NCBI GenBank assembly: GCA_900551245.1
Contig: URVC01000005.1
Location: forward strand, 53,479 to 117,478
From: an uncultured bacterium
Lineage (GTDB): Bacteria; Verrucomicrobiota; Lentisphaeria; Victivallales; Victivallaceae
DNA length: 64,000 nt
Direction: 5' to 3'
Both the position numbers and the translations under genes were made by a program. Shown in pieces: positions 46,484 through 55,143 of this stretch. Below the pieces are notes generated by a model, which was not told where the DNA came from, ran no database searches, and saw only the letters and a program-made list of their open reading frames with translations. Within the stretch, counting starts at the first letter, position 1, and each line of letters opens with the position of its first letter.

Positions 46484-47206
46484 TCAGCGGCGGTTGCCGA
46501 AGATGCGCAGGATGTAGAGGAAGAGGTTGATGAAGTCGAGATAGAGCTCCAGCGCGCCGAAGATCGCGAGCTTTTTCCCGAGGTCCGCCTCCACGTCGCC
46601 ATCCTCCACCGCGAAGGAGAGCTGTTTGATCTTCTGAATGTCCCACGCGGTCAGGCCGACGAAAATCGCCACCCCGGCGTAGCTGATGAAGAGCGACACC
46701 GTCGAATTGGTCCAGAACATGTTGACGAGTGTCGCGAGAATCAGCCCCCAGAGCGCCATGCCGCAGAGGCCGCCGATGCCGGAGAGATCCCGTTTGGTCA
46801 GCCAGCCGAAGAGGCCGACGCCGCCGAAGGTGCCGCTGGTGACGAAGAAGGTCGCGTAGATCGAACTCGGTTCGTAGGCAAGAAAGATCCACGAAAGCGT
46901 CAGCCCGTTCAGCACCGCGAAGAGCAGAAATCCCAGCGTGGCGACGGTGGCCGAGATCCGGTTGATCGCGGCGCTCAGCCCGATCACCACCCCCAGCTCC
47001 AGCAGAATCAGCAAGAGATAGGTGCCCTGGTTGGCCAGCACGAATTCGCTCATCGACGAATGGGCGATTCCGTAACTGATCGCCCCGGTCACGGCGAGTC
47101 CTGCGGTCATCCAGCCGAAAACGCGGTTGATGAAGCCGCTCTGGGTCAGGCCCCGGCTGATCTCTGCTCCCAGAGCCGCCGGCGCGCGGTCGTAATTGTC
47201 ATTCAT
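46484..47206 (-). CDS. BI-1/YccA family multi-pass membrane protein
   Basis: 240 residues from ATG 47206, selected for the GAGGAGGAA ribosome site before it. Seven membrane spans, starting after SQSGFINRVFGWM-like N-terminal sequence (FINRVFGWMTAGLAVTGAI), with LAYEPSSIYATFFVTSGTFGGVGLFGW in the middle and the family's C-terminal LDFINLFLYILRIFG. Known members (BI-1, YccA, YbhL) are calcium-leak channels or FtsH modulators; exact role here unknown. Monocistronic: own promoter and terminator. Confidence 0.9.
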   Translation of the reverse strand: MNDNYDRAPAALGAEISRGLTQSGFINRVFGWMTAGLAVTGAISYGIAHSSMSEFVLANQGTYLLLILLELGVVIGLSAAINRISATVATLGFLLFAVLNGLTLSWIFLAYEPSSIYATFFVTSGTFGGVGLFGWLTKRDLSGIGGLCGMALWGLILATLVNMFWTNSTVSLFISYAGVAIFVGLTAWDIQKIKQLSFAVEDGDVEADLGKKLAIFGALELYLDFINLFLYILRIFGNRR

Positions 47207-47240
47207 GTCGTTCCTCCTCATGTTGTAATGGTATGTTCTC

Positions 47241-47268
47241 ACTATACATGAAGTTTGAGAAAAATCAA
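47241..47268 (-). promoter_or_regulatory. Promoter of the BI-1 family gene
   Basis: Minus strand TTGATT (47263-47268), 16-base spacer, TATAGT (47241-47246). Confidence 0.5.
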
Positions 47269-47359
47269 AAGCAACTCGAAAAAAATCGCCGGTTCAAATG
47301 TTTTTTTCACGAAATCGGGCAAAATCTGCCGTTTTTTGAAAAAAAAATCAATTATCCGC

Positions 47360-47388
47360 TTGCAGTTGAGAGCTGTTTTGCGTATAAT
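47360..47388 (+). promoter_or_regulatory. Promoter of the zinc-ribbon/rhomboid operon
   Basis: TTGCAG 47360-47365, 17-base spacer, TATAAT 47383-47388 (perfect -10), about 40 bases before the ATG at 47431. Confidence 0.7.
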
Positions 47389-47430
47389 TATGAGCGTACA
47401 TCTCATGTTTTCCTGGACGGGGGGTGCCGG

Positions 47431-49461
47431 ATGAAAGTGAAGTTCCGCTGTGTCGATTGCCGCCAGAAATACAGTTTTGATGCCGATCCCGGCGAAGAGA
47501 TTCGCTTCCGCTGCCGCCTGTGCGGCGCGGTGCAGACCTTCGTCGTGCCCGAGGAGCCGGCGGAGGAGAATCCAGAGTCAACTCCCGCCCCGGCCCCGGC
47601 TCCGGCCGCGCCGCCGCCGGTCGGGTTGAAACCTCGTTCCGTTCCGCCGCCGATCGGGTTGAAGCCGCCGGCTGTTCCGCTGTCGGGCGGCGAGGAGAAG
47701 CGGGAGGGGGCCCGCGCAATTCCCGCTCTCCGGCTGCCGCCACGGCCTCAGATCGTGGGAACGCCGCCGGCGGAGGAGGCGCCAGAAGAAGAGGTCTCGG
47801 CCCCGGCTCCGGCCGTGCCGCCGCCGGAAACCCCGCCTCCGCCGCCGCCCGCGCCTCTGCCATTCCCGAAATCCGGATTTGTCCCGCCGCCTTCTGCGGC
47901 GCCTCCGTCGCCGCGCGAGGAGGATGAGGTGAGTGCGGAACCGCCGGAACCGGATATCCCGACCGTACAGTACGACGTGGACCGGAGCCGCGATTTCAAT
48001 CCGCACACCGGGGAGATCGTGCGCAAGTCGATCAAATGGACCTTCCGGGCGGCGCTGCTGGTCCTGCTTCTCTGGGGCGGCTGGTTCGTCTACGGCCGCT
48101 ACTTCGACCCCGCCGGGCGGATCGCCTGGAAGAAGGAGATGCCGATTCCCACCTTCCACCTGATCGAAAATCGCGACGGCAAACTCACCTTCCTCGCCGG
48201 CGGCACCGTGTGGCAGGTGAACAGCGCCGACGGCACCGCGGAGAAACGCTCCGAAACCCCGCGGCTCAACTGGTATCAGGAGAAGGGCGCCATGTGGCCG
48301 GTCGGAAAGAGCGCCGCCCTCTTCGGCCGGGAGAATCAGCTCGCCCGTTTCGACTTCTCCGGCAAACTCGTCTGGGAGAAGTCGTTCGAAGCTGATATCA
48401 CCGACGTTTCCGTCGGCGACCGGGCTGTACTGGTCCGCACCGTCAAGTCGCAGTTGCGTTCCAATCCGCGCAACCAGTTCGACTTCGAATACATCCGGAC
48501 CCGGCGGCTGATCAACCTCGCCGACGGGGCCGTTCTGCAGGAGCATACCGGCAAGCAGGAGGAGCTGTTTCTGCAGGAGTTCCTGCTCGGCGCGCAGCTG
48601 TTCCGCATCGAACCCGCCGGAAAGGCGGGGGAGGAGAAGGGAATCCGCATGATCGTGGCCGATCCGCTCTCCAGTAAGGAGGCGTGGCGCCTCACCACCG
48701 CCGACCGCTTCACCTGGGGGCCGGTTCTGAGCGGGGAACTGCTGCTTTTCAAACTCCGGGAAACGCTCCATGCGCTTCGCGCCTCCGACGGGGCAAAGAG
48801 GTGGAGCCTGAAAAAGATCGGAGATTTCTGCGGCTTCGTGCCCGGCCGGGAAGGGAAGGAGGGCTATTTCTCCGACGCCGAATCCCTCTGCCGCGTGGAC
48901 CTCGCCGCCGGGCGCGAAGTGTGGCGGAAGCCGCTGGCCGGCCGGGTGCTCACCGGCATCACCGCCGACCGCGTCTATCTGGAAGGCGCCACCGAAGAGG
49001 TGGAGAACCCGGTCGAGGAGAAGGAGCGCAAACTCCCGAACGCCTACGAGAAACTTGCGAAGGAGGATGTGGTCATCCGCCAGATCCTGCAGACGCCGCG
49101 CCGGCCGTCCGTGCGGATCAAGCGCACCCTCGCCTGCCTCGACGCCGCGACCGGGGAGGAGCTCTGGTTGAAACCGGAAATTCAGGGCGAACTCATCGCC
49201 GACGGAACACGCGCCCTGATCTACTGGGACTCCGCCTCCAGCGGCGTGCTTTCGATGGTCAACCAGAGCAATGTGGGCTACACGATGCTCGAACAGCTCT
49301 CCCTCTCCTCCGGCGGCCGCCGCTATCTGCGCAAGGATGAGATCGCCGTCGCCGAACCGAAAATCATCTGCGGCGACAAGCTGCTGGCCGCCTACTACGA
49401 CCGGGCGAGCGGGCCGGAATCCCCGAAGATCGGACTCGCCGCCTTTCTGCTCAAGGAGTGA
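47431..49461 (+). CDS. Zinc-ribbon / Pro-rich / transmembrane / PQQ-propeller protein
   Basis: 676 residues from ATG 47431; the frame is open further upstream but the promoter lies there. An N-terminal zinc ribbon has C7-x2-C10 and C28-x2-C31; a Pro/Ala-rich linker (about 40-180, with runs PPPPPP) leads to one membrane span (about 204-222). The remainder (230-676) has PQQ-type propeller blades (LARFDFSGKLVWEKSF, ADPLSSKEAWRLTTADR, LHALRASDGAKRWSLKKI, RVDLAAGREVWRKPL, LACLDAATGEELWLKP). Topology suggests a cytoplasmic zinc head and an extracytoplasmic propeller, with the propeller like BamB in form only. First gene of a three-gene operon; the next starts 4 bases after its stop. Confidence 0.82.
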   Translation: MKVKFRCVDCRQKYSFDADPGEEIRFRCRLCGAVQTFVVPEEPAEENPESTPAPAPAPAAPPPVGLKPRSVPPPIGLKPPAVPLSGGEEKREGARAIPALRLPPRPQIVGTPPAEEAPEEEVSAPAPAVPPPETPPPPPPAPLPFPKSGFVPPPSAAPPSPREEDEVSAEPPEPDIPTVQYDVDRSRDFNPHTGEIVRKSIKWTFRAALLVLLLWGGWFVYGRYFDPAGRIAWKKEMPIPTFHLIENRDGKLTFLAGGTVWQVNSADGTAEKRSETPRLNWYQEKGAMWPVGKSAALFGRENQLARFDFSGKLVWEKSFEADITDVSVGDRAVLVRTVKSQLRSNPRNQFDFEYIRTRRLINLADGAVLQEHTGKQEELFLQEFLLGAQLFRIEPAGKAGEEKGIRMIVADPLSSKEAWRLTTADRFTWGPVLSGELLLFKLRETLHALRASDGAKRWSLKKIGDFCGFVPGREGKEGYFSDAESLCRVDLAAGREVWRKPLAGRVLTGITADRVYLEGATEEVENPVEEKERKLPNAYEKLAKEDVVIRQILQTPRRPSVRIKRTLACLDAATGEELWLKPEIQGELIADGTRALIYWDSASSGVLSMVNQSNVGYTMLEQLSLSSGGRRYLRKDEIAVAEPKIICGDKLLAAYYDRASGPESPKIGLAAFLLKE

Positions 49462-49465
49462 CGCT

Positions 49466-50533
49466 GTGGAGGAGCATGCCGGACAGATCCCGCCGGAGTG
49501 GCCGGAGCTTCGGGCGGAGGCGGAAGCCCGCGCCGCGGAGATCGTATCCGGACTGCTCTCGCGCGACAACCCGTTTCTCTGCTGCGTCCACCCGGAGGAG
49601 GCCGCCGCCTCCTGCCGCCGTTGCGGCCGGCCGCTCTGTTTCCGCTGTTTCTCCGACTCCTACCCCGAACTGCTCTGTCCGGACTGCCGCACCCTGCAGC
49701 ATCGGCGCGAACTGATCCGGGGCGGAATCCGCGCGCTCCGGCTGCCGGTGCTCTGGGTGATGCTCTGCGTCATCCTCTCCGGAACGGTCTATCTGGCCGG
49801 ATTCAACAATCCTTCGCTCGAAGGGATGGTGCGCCGGGACGCCCGGCGGCGCTGGTTTCAGCAGGAGGCGCCGCGCCTCTGCCTGATGCGGGCGGCGCGC
49901 GAATACCGCCGGGCGGAGAAGCTCCGCCGCGACGGCGACGGGGAACGCGCCGCGGTCTGGGCGGCGCACAGCGCCCGGGATTTCTCCGACTCCGCCCGGC
50001 TCTGGCACGATGCGCCGGTCTATCCGATTCTGCGGTTCGGCGAGGCGAATGCGATGGCGCTCTGCGGGGAACGGGAGGCGGCGCGGCGGCTGCTGGCGGC
50101 GATCAAAGTTCCGATGGAGCACCCGCTCACTCCCGCGCTCCGTTTCCGCCAGGGGGAGTGGGCGGAGGAGTGCGGCGACGGGGAGGCGGCGAAGGAGTTT
50201 TTCCGTGCGTCGCTCTCCGCCGCCATCCGGCTCAAGCAGAATTCGCTCAACCAGTTTCTCGACCACTATCTCACCAATCCGGTCGAGGGAAGCACCTTCT
50301 TCACCGTTCTCTACACCTGCAACGGTTCGATGGTGTATGAGGAGGTGATGGAAAAACTTCTGCCCCGCCGGGAGCTGGATTTCCCGGAACTGGAAATGGA
50401 GCGCCGTCTGAGAGCAACCGCCGATCACGTGGAGAAGGCGGTCGAAACAATAGAAGAGAGCCGCCGGGGGGACGGCGAGTTCCGGGTGGAGCAGCCCGGA
50501 GAAGAGGATTTCATCGTGGAACGGAGGCCGTAA
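49466..50533 (+). CDS. Double zinc-finger (B-box-like) / transmembrane / helical-repeat protein
   Basis: 355 residues from GTG 49466, with AAGGAG at 49453-49458 as ribosome site; earlier in-frame sequence lies in the previous gene. Residues 39-79 hold C39/C40, H42, C50-x2-C53, C58-x2-C61, C71-x2-C74 and H79, a B-box-like two-zinc cluster. One membrane span follows (about 93-112). Residues 120-355 are Ala/Arg/Glu-rich helices with repeat character (EYRRAEKLRRDGDGERAAVWAAHSA, GEANAMALCGEREAARRLLAAI, GEWAEECGDGEAAKEFFRASL), resembling TPRs. Directly abuts the rhomboid gene. No named family recognised. Confidence 0.75.
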   Translation: MEEHAGQIPPEWPELRAEAEARAAEIVSGLLSRDNPFLCCVHPEEAAASCRRCGRPLCFRCFSDSYPELLCPDCRTLQHRRELIRGGIRALRLPVLWVMLCVILSGTVYLAGFNNPSLEGMVRRDARRRWFQQEAPRLCLMRAAREYRRAEKLRRDGDGERAAVWAAHSARDFSDSARLWHDAPVYPILRFGEANAMALCGEREAARRLLAAIKVPMEHPLTPALRFRQGEWAEECGDGEAAKEFFRASLSAAIRLKQNSLNQFLDHYLTNPVEGSTFFTVLYTCNGSMVYEEVMEKLLPRRELDFPELEMERRLRATADHVEKAVETIEESRRGDGEFRVEQPGEEDFIVERRP

Positions 50534-51667
50534 ATGTTTGTATTTCTTCCTTACCGGGCCGACGACGACGAATATGCATTCGAGCGGAAACCGTGGCTGA
50601 CCTGGTGCATTCTGGCGCTCTGCATCGCGATCTACATCGCGATGGCGTATGGACTCTCCGAACAGCAGATCGAACACCTCTACTACGAATTCGGCTGCGT
50701 CCCCTCCGAATTCCACTGGTGGACGATCTTCAGTTGCACTTTGCTCCACGGCAGTGTCGGCCACCTGATCGGAAATATGTTTTTCTTCTTCATCTACGCG
50801 CCGATGTGCGAGAAGGCGTTCGGTCACGGCCGCTTTCTCCTGCTCTATCTGCTGGGGGCGGCGGCCAGCATGGGCGGTCATTTGCTGATGACGCCGGTCT
50901 TCTATCGCGACATCCCCTGCATCGGCGCGTCGGGGGCGATCTCGGCGGTGCTCGGCGCGTTTCTGGTCGCCTTCCCGACGGTCCGGATCAAGTCGGTCTT
51001 CGTCGTGCTGATCTTCTTTCCGCGGCCGGTGGTTCTTTCGCTGCCCGCCTGGCTCGTGCTCGGGTGCTGGTTCCTGATGCAGATCTTCTACAGTTTGAAT
51101 GTATTCGGCGGTGCGGTCGAGGTCGCCTTCTGGGCCCATGTCGCCGGATTCGCCGCCGGGGCGCTGATCGGCAGCGGCTATCTCTGGATCGACCGCTGGA
51201 AACAGAAGCTCGATATCGCCGACTGTCTCCGCCGTCTCAACACCGGCATCGCCGTCGATCCGGAGGATCTCCGCTGGCTCAACGCCAACGGCTACATCGA
51301 CTCCGCGCTGCTCGAAGCGCTGACCACCACCGACGACGAGCTCGCCTTCGTACGGCTCAACACACAGCTCCGCCTCGGCCGGCGCGCACGCGACGACGGC
51401 AAGGTGATCCTCTGCTACTACCGGCTCCTCCGCCGCGTTCCTCCGGAGGAGATCAACGGCGACATCCACGCGGCGGCGATGCGTTCGGCGCTCTCGCTTC
51501 GTGCGGCGGGCATCGCCGGGTACGCCGGATTTCAAGCGCTCGTCCGCCACGACGAGACCGCACCGCTTCCCGGGGTGATTCTGGAGGCGCTCGCCGAAGC
51601 CTGCGAACTGCGCGGCGACGACGACGGTGCGGGCGAACTCCGGCGGTTCGCCGCCGAACTTTCCTGA
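50534..51667 (+). CDS. Rhomboid-family intramembrane serine protease
   Basis: 377 residues. Six-span rhomboid core (about 20-220): HGSVGHLIGNM (H72, N81), catalytic Ser133 in GASGAIS and catalytic His202 in WAHVAGFAAG, so an active dyad is expected. A cytoplasmic C-terminal region (about 221-377) is helical and carries no known domain. ATG follows the preceding stop without a gap. Cleaves membrane-spanning substrates; the two single-span zinc proteins encoded upstream are candidate substrates or adaptors. Confidence 0.92.
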   Translation: MFVFLPYRADDDEYAFERKPWLTWCILALCIAIYIAMAYGLSEQQIEHLYYEFGCVPSEFHWWTIFSCTLLHGSVGHLIGNMFFFFIYAPMCEKAFGHGRFLLLYLLGAAASMGGHLLMTPVFYRDIPCIGASGAISAVLGAFLVAFPTVRIKSVFVVLIFFPRPVVLSLPAWLVLGCWFLMQIFYSLNVFGGAVEVAFWAHVAGFAAGALIGSGYLWIDRWKQKLDIADCLRRLNTGIAVDPEDLRWLNANGYIDSALLEALTTTDDELAFVRLNTQLRLGRRARDDGKVILCYYRLLRRVPPEEINGDIHAAAMRSALSLRAAGIAGYAGFQALVRHDETAPLPGVILEALAEACELRGDDDGAGELRRFAAELS

Positions 51668-51741
51668 CAGATCGTGCTGATTTTCTTTCAAAAAGTGAAG
51701 GTTTATCCGCCGGAACGCGATATAGTATATAGAAGAAAGCT

Positions 51742-51760
51742 TTCCGGAGGGGTTCCGGAA
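51742..51760 (+). promoter_or_regulatory. Inverted repeat in the leader of the GH106-like gene
   Basis: TTCCGGA (51742-51748), loop GGGGT, TCCGGAA (51754-51760). A TATAGT at 51721-51726 just upstream may be the -10; no clear -35. Operator or mRNA hairpin. Confidence 0.35.
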
Positions 51761-51791
51761 CCGCAGGGCAAGTCGAGAGAGGAAATCGGGT

Positions 51792-54700
51792 ATGGAGAAT
51801 TTATACGCCGCCGACCAGAAGAAGGATTTGGAAGAGCTGTTCCGCGCACCGGGTGCGCTCTATCGCGACACGCCGTTCTGGGCGTGGAACTGCAAACTGG
51901 ACCGGGAGCAGATCCGCCGCCAGATCGCCGCGTTCCGCGAGATGGGGATGGGGGGCTTTCACATGCACGCGCGTACCGGGCTGGCCACCGCCTATCTCGG
52001 TCCGGAGTTCATGTCGATGGTCCGGGAATGCGTCGACGTTGCGAAGCGCGATTCGATGCTTGCCTGGCTCTACGACGAGGACCGCTGGCCCTCCGGCGCG
52101 GCGGGCGGCATCGTCACGCGCGAGCCGAAGTTCCGCGCCCGTTATCTGCTCTTCACCCCCAACCGGCGCACGGAAGCGCCCGACGCGGCCAACGACAACT
52201 CCGGGAAGCTGCTCGGCTGCTATGCGGTCCGGTTCGACGCCGATGGTTGTCTCGCCGAATCCCGGATGATCGGCGAGGAGGAGGCTCCGGGCGAAGGGTT
52301 CGAAAAATTCTACCTCTACCGGATGGTTCGAGGCAAAGAGAGCTGGTTCAACGATGAAACCTACGTCGACACGCTCAACCCCGCCGCCATCCGCCGCTTT
52401 GTCGAGGTGACCCACGAGGCGTATGCAAAATGTGCCGGGGAGGAGTTCGGGCGGACGGTTCCGGCGATTTTTACCGACGAACCGCAGTTTTCCTTCAAGT
52501 CGGTCCTCAAGTTCGCCGGTGAGCGGAAGGATGTGATCCTGCCCTACACCGACGACCTGCCGGAGAGCTACCGGGCCGCCTACGGCGCGGAGTTTCTGCC
52601 GACTCTGCCGGAACTGGTCTGGGAGCTGCCCGGCGGCGCCTGGTCGCTTGCCCGCTACCGCTACCATGACCATGTGGCGGAACGGTTCGCCGCCGCCTTC
52701 GCCGACACCATCGGCGAGTGGTGCGAGGCGCACAACCTGAGGCTGACCGGCCATATGATGTCGGAGCCGACGCTCGAATCCCAGACCTCGGCGCTCGGCG
52801 AGGCGATGCGCAGCTACCGCTCCTTTCAGCTGCCCGGCATCGACATGCTCTGTGACTGGATGGAATTTACCACCGCCAAACAGGCGCAGAGCGCCTCGCA
52901 CCAGTACGGTTGCGGCGGCGTGCTGAGCGAACTCTACGGCGTCACCGACTGGGACTGCGACTTCACCGTCTACAAGGGGCAAGGGGACTGGCAGGCCGCG
53001 CTCGGTGTGACGGTACGGGTTCCCCACCTTGCCTGGATGTCGATGGCGGGGGAGGCGAAGCGCGATTATCCCGCCTCGATCGCCTGGCAGTCCCCGTGGT
53101 GGAAGCGCTACCGGCTCATCAGCGACCACTTCGCCCGGGTCGATGCCGCGCTGACCCGGGGGGCGCCGCAGGTCCGCGTCGGAGTGATCCACCCGGTCGA
53201 ATCCTACTGGATGGTCTATGGGCCGCAGGATCAGACCGCCCGCCGGAGAAGTCAGATTTCGGAGGGATTTGAAAATACCGTCTCCTGGCTGCTCGACGGA
53301 CTGGTGGATTTCGATCTCATCGCGGAGTCCCTGCTCCCCTCGCAGTCGCCGGTTCAGCTGGGGAAACATTTCATCGTCGGCCGCATGGCCTACGACCTGA
53401 TCGTGGTGCCGCCGGGCATCACGATGCGTTCGACCACGATCGACCGGCTGGAGAGCTTCGTCGCCGCCGGCGGCAAGGTGATCTTCGCCGGCGATGTGGC
53501 GGTCTGCTGCGACGCGGTGCTCTCCGACCGGCCGGCAAAGCTGGCGGAGAAGTGCCGCCGGATCGACTTCTCCCGCACCGCGTTACTCGACGCTGTCGAG
53601 GAGTGCCGCGACGTCAAGGTGGTTCGGCAGGATGGGTATCCGGCGGAAAAACTGCTCTATCAGATGCGCCGGGACGGGGAAAAACGCATTCTCTTTCTCG
53701 TCAACACCGAGCGGGCGGGGGAGATCCGTCCGCTCCGCGTGATGATTCGCGGCGCCTGGCAGCTCCGGCTGTTCGACACACACAGCGGAGCGGTCACGCC
53801 GGTCGAGGCTCGGCAGGAAAACGGCTGGACCATTGTGGAAAACGACTTCCCTCCGCACGGCCATCTGCTGCTGGAACTTCTCCCTTCCAGTGAAAGCGTC
53901 GGCCGGCCGCTGCCCCGGATTGTCGCCGGAGAGGCGGAGGTGGAGGCCGCCACCGTCGGGTTCCTCCGCGGCACGATGCCGGTAACGCTCGACGAACCCA
54001 ATGTGCTGGTGCTCGACCTGCCCGAGTGGCGGCTCGCGGGCGAGGCGGCGTGGCGGCCGCGGGAGGAGATCCTCCGGGCGGACGATCAGATCCGCGACCT
54101 GCTCGGACTTCGGCGGCGCGGCGGTCAGATTGTTCAGCCGTGGGCGCAGGCGGCCTCCGGCGAACCGGCGGGGCGGGTGGAGCTCCGTTTCACGGTGGAG
54201 GCGACCTGTGACCTCGCGGCGCCCGAACTGGCGTTCGAGCCGCCGGCGGAACCGTTCGAAATCGAATGGGATGGTCAGCCGGTAGCGTTTCACGACAGTG
54301 GATTCTGGACGGATGAGTGCGTGCGCAAAACCCCGTTCCCGGCGATTGCGGCCGGGAAACACGAGCTGATTTTCCGCTGTGACTACTCCGCCCGGAGCGG
54401 GCTCGAACGCTTCTACCTGCTGGGCGATTTCGGTGTCGAGGTCCGCGGGGACGAGACGCGGCTGACTGCGCCGGTCCGCGAACTGCACTGGGGCGACATC
54501 GCCGCGCAGGGGCTCCCCTTCTACGGCGGGAACGTGACCTACCACGCGACCGTTGACCTGCCCGCCGGCGGCCCCTGCCGGTTGCGGATTCCGGGGCGGT
54601 ACCACATGCCGGAGGCGCTGCGCGGCAACCTGGCGGTCCGCGAGGTGCCGTACGCCGGATTCCACGGCACGCTGATCGAGGTCGCCGTGGACGGCAGGGA

Positions 54701-54944
54701 GGCCGGCGCGATCGCGTTTGCTCCGTTCGAATGCCCGCTCGGGGAGCTCGCCGCCGGGCGTCACGCGGTTGACCTCACCCTCTATGGCCACCGGGCGAAT
54801 TCGTTCGGGGTGATCCACCTCGCCTTCCGGATTCCGTGGATCGGACCGCAGGCGTGGCGGACCCGGGGGGATCAGTTCTGCTATGAATACCGGCTTCGTC
54901 CGCTGGGCATTGCGACGGCTCCGCGGATTCTCCGGGAGTGCTGA
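51792..54944 (+). CDS. GH106-like (alpha-L-rhamnosidase family) glycosidase
   Basis: 1050 residues, no signal peptide, so cytoplasmic. The start segment PFWAWNCKLDREQIRRQIAAF, GGFHMHARTGL, MLAWLYDEDRWPSGAAGG and IFTDEPQF follow the known GH106 pattern (FWFWNG...GGFF.H.R.GL...WLYDE..WPSG...TDEP), with Glu and Asp of DEDRWPSG and TDEP as candidate active-site carboxylates. TIM-barrel up to about 530, a Rossmann-like segment (VVPPGITM, GGKVIFAGD) typical of the family, then C-terminal beta domains (about 720-1050). Probably removes rhamnose or a related sugar from imported oligosaccharides. Weak ribosome site AGAGGA. Confidence 0.78.
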   Translation: MENLYAADQKKDLEELFRAPGALYRDTPFWAWNCKLDREQIRRQIAAFREMGMGGFHMHARTGLATAYLGPEFMSMVRECVDVAKRDSMLAWLYDEDRWPSGAAGGIVTREPKFRARYLLFTPNRRTEAPDAANDNSGKLLGCYAVRFDADGCLAESRMIGEEEAPGEGFEKFYLYRMVRGKESWFNDETYVDTLNPAAIRRFVEVTHEAYAKCAGEEFGRTVPAIFTDEPQFSFKSVLKFAGERKDVILPYTDDLPESYRAAYGAEFLPTLPELVWELPGGAWSLARYRYHDHVAERFAAAFADTIGEWCEAHNLRLTGHMMSEPTLESQTSALGEAMRSYRSFQLPGIDMLCDWMEFTTAKQAQSASHQYGCGGVLSELYGVTDWDCDFTVYKGQGDWQAALGVTVRVPHLAWMSMAGEAKRDYPASIAWQSPWWKRYRLISDHFARVDAALTRGAPQVRVGVIHPVESYWMVYGPQDQTARRRSQISEGFENTVSWLLDGLVDFDLIAESLLPSQSPVQLGKHFIVGRMAYDLIVVPPGITMRSTTIDRLESFVAAGGKVIFAGDVAVCCDAVLSDRPAKLAEKCRRIDFSRTALLDAVEECRDVKVVRQDGYPAEKLLYQMRRDGEKRILFLVNTERAGEIRPLRVMIRGAWQLRLFDTHSGAVTPVEARQENGWTIVENDFPPHGHLLLELLPSSESVGRPLPRIVAGEAEVEAATVGFLRGTMPVTLDEPNVLVLDLPEWRLAGEAAWRPREEILRADDQIRDLLGLRRRGGQIVQPWAQAASGEPAGRVELRFTVEATCDLAAPELAFEPPAEPFEIEWDGQPVAFHDSGFWTDECVRKTPFPAIAAGKHELIFRCDYSARSGLERFYLLGDFGVEVRGDETRLTAPVRELHWGDIAAQGLPFYGGNVTYHATVDLPAGGPCRLRIPGRYHMPEALRGNLAVREVPYAGFHGTLIEVAVDGREAGAIAFAPFECPLGELAAGRHAVDLTLYGHRANSFGVIHLAFRIPWIGPQAWRTRGDQFCYEYRLRPLGIATAPRILREC

Positions 54945-54955
54945 CGCCGTACCGG

Positions 54956-55001
54956 AAAAAAGGGGGAGGTTTTTCGATGGGAAACGCTCCCCCTTTTTTT
55001 T
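54956..55001. terminator. Bidirectional terminator after the GH106-like gene
   Basis: A6-GGGGGAG (54956-54968) pairs with CTCCCCC-T7 (54987-55000), giving A- and T-tracts on both sides. Confidence 0.85.
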
Positions 55002-55143
55002 GCTTTTCACAAAAATGTGAAAAAAAATCGCGCAAAAAGCGGAAAAGAATTTGAATTTTTCATCAATGTATTATACCGTATAGAAGTAAAGGCAGATCAG
55101 GTTATATGCCTTGACGAAAAACAATAAAAAAAGGGGTTCGATA

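Noticed and set aside
47431..49461. Calling the propeller protein BamB.
   Set aside because: BamB is a lipoprotein without a zinc ribbon or internal span; only the PQQ-type repeats are shared.
54956..55001. An attachment site or transposon end near the poly-A/poly-T hairpin.
   Set aside because: The symmetric A- and T-tracts with a GC stem fit a bidirectional terminator; no integrase or transposase gene exists anywhere in the window.
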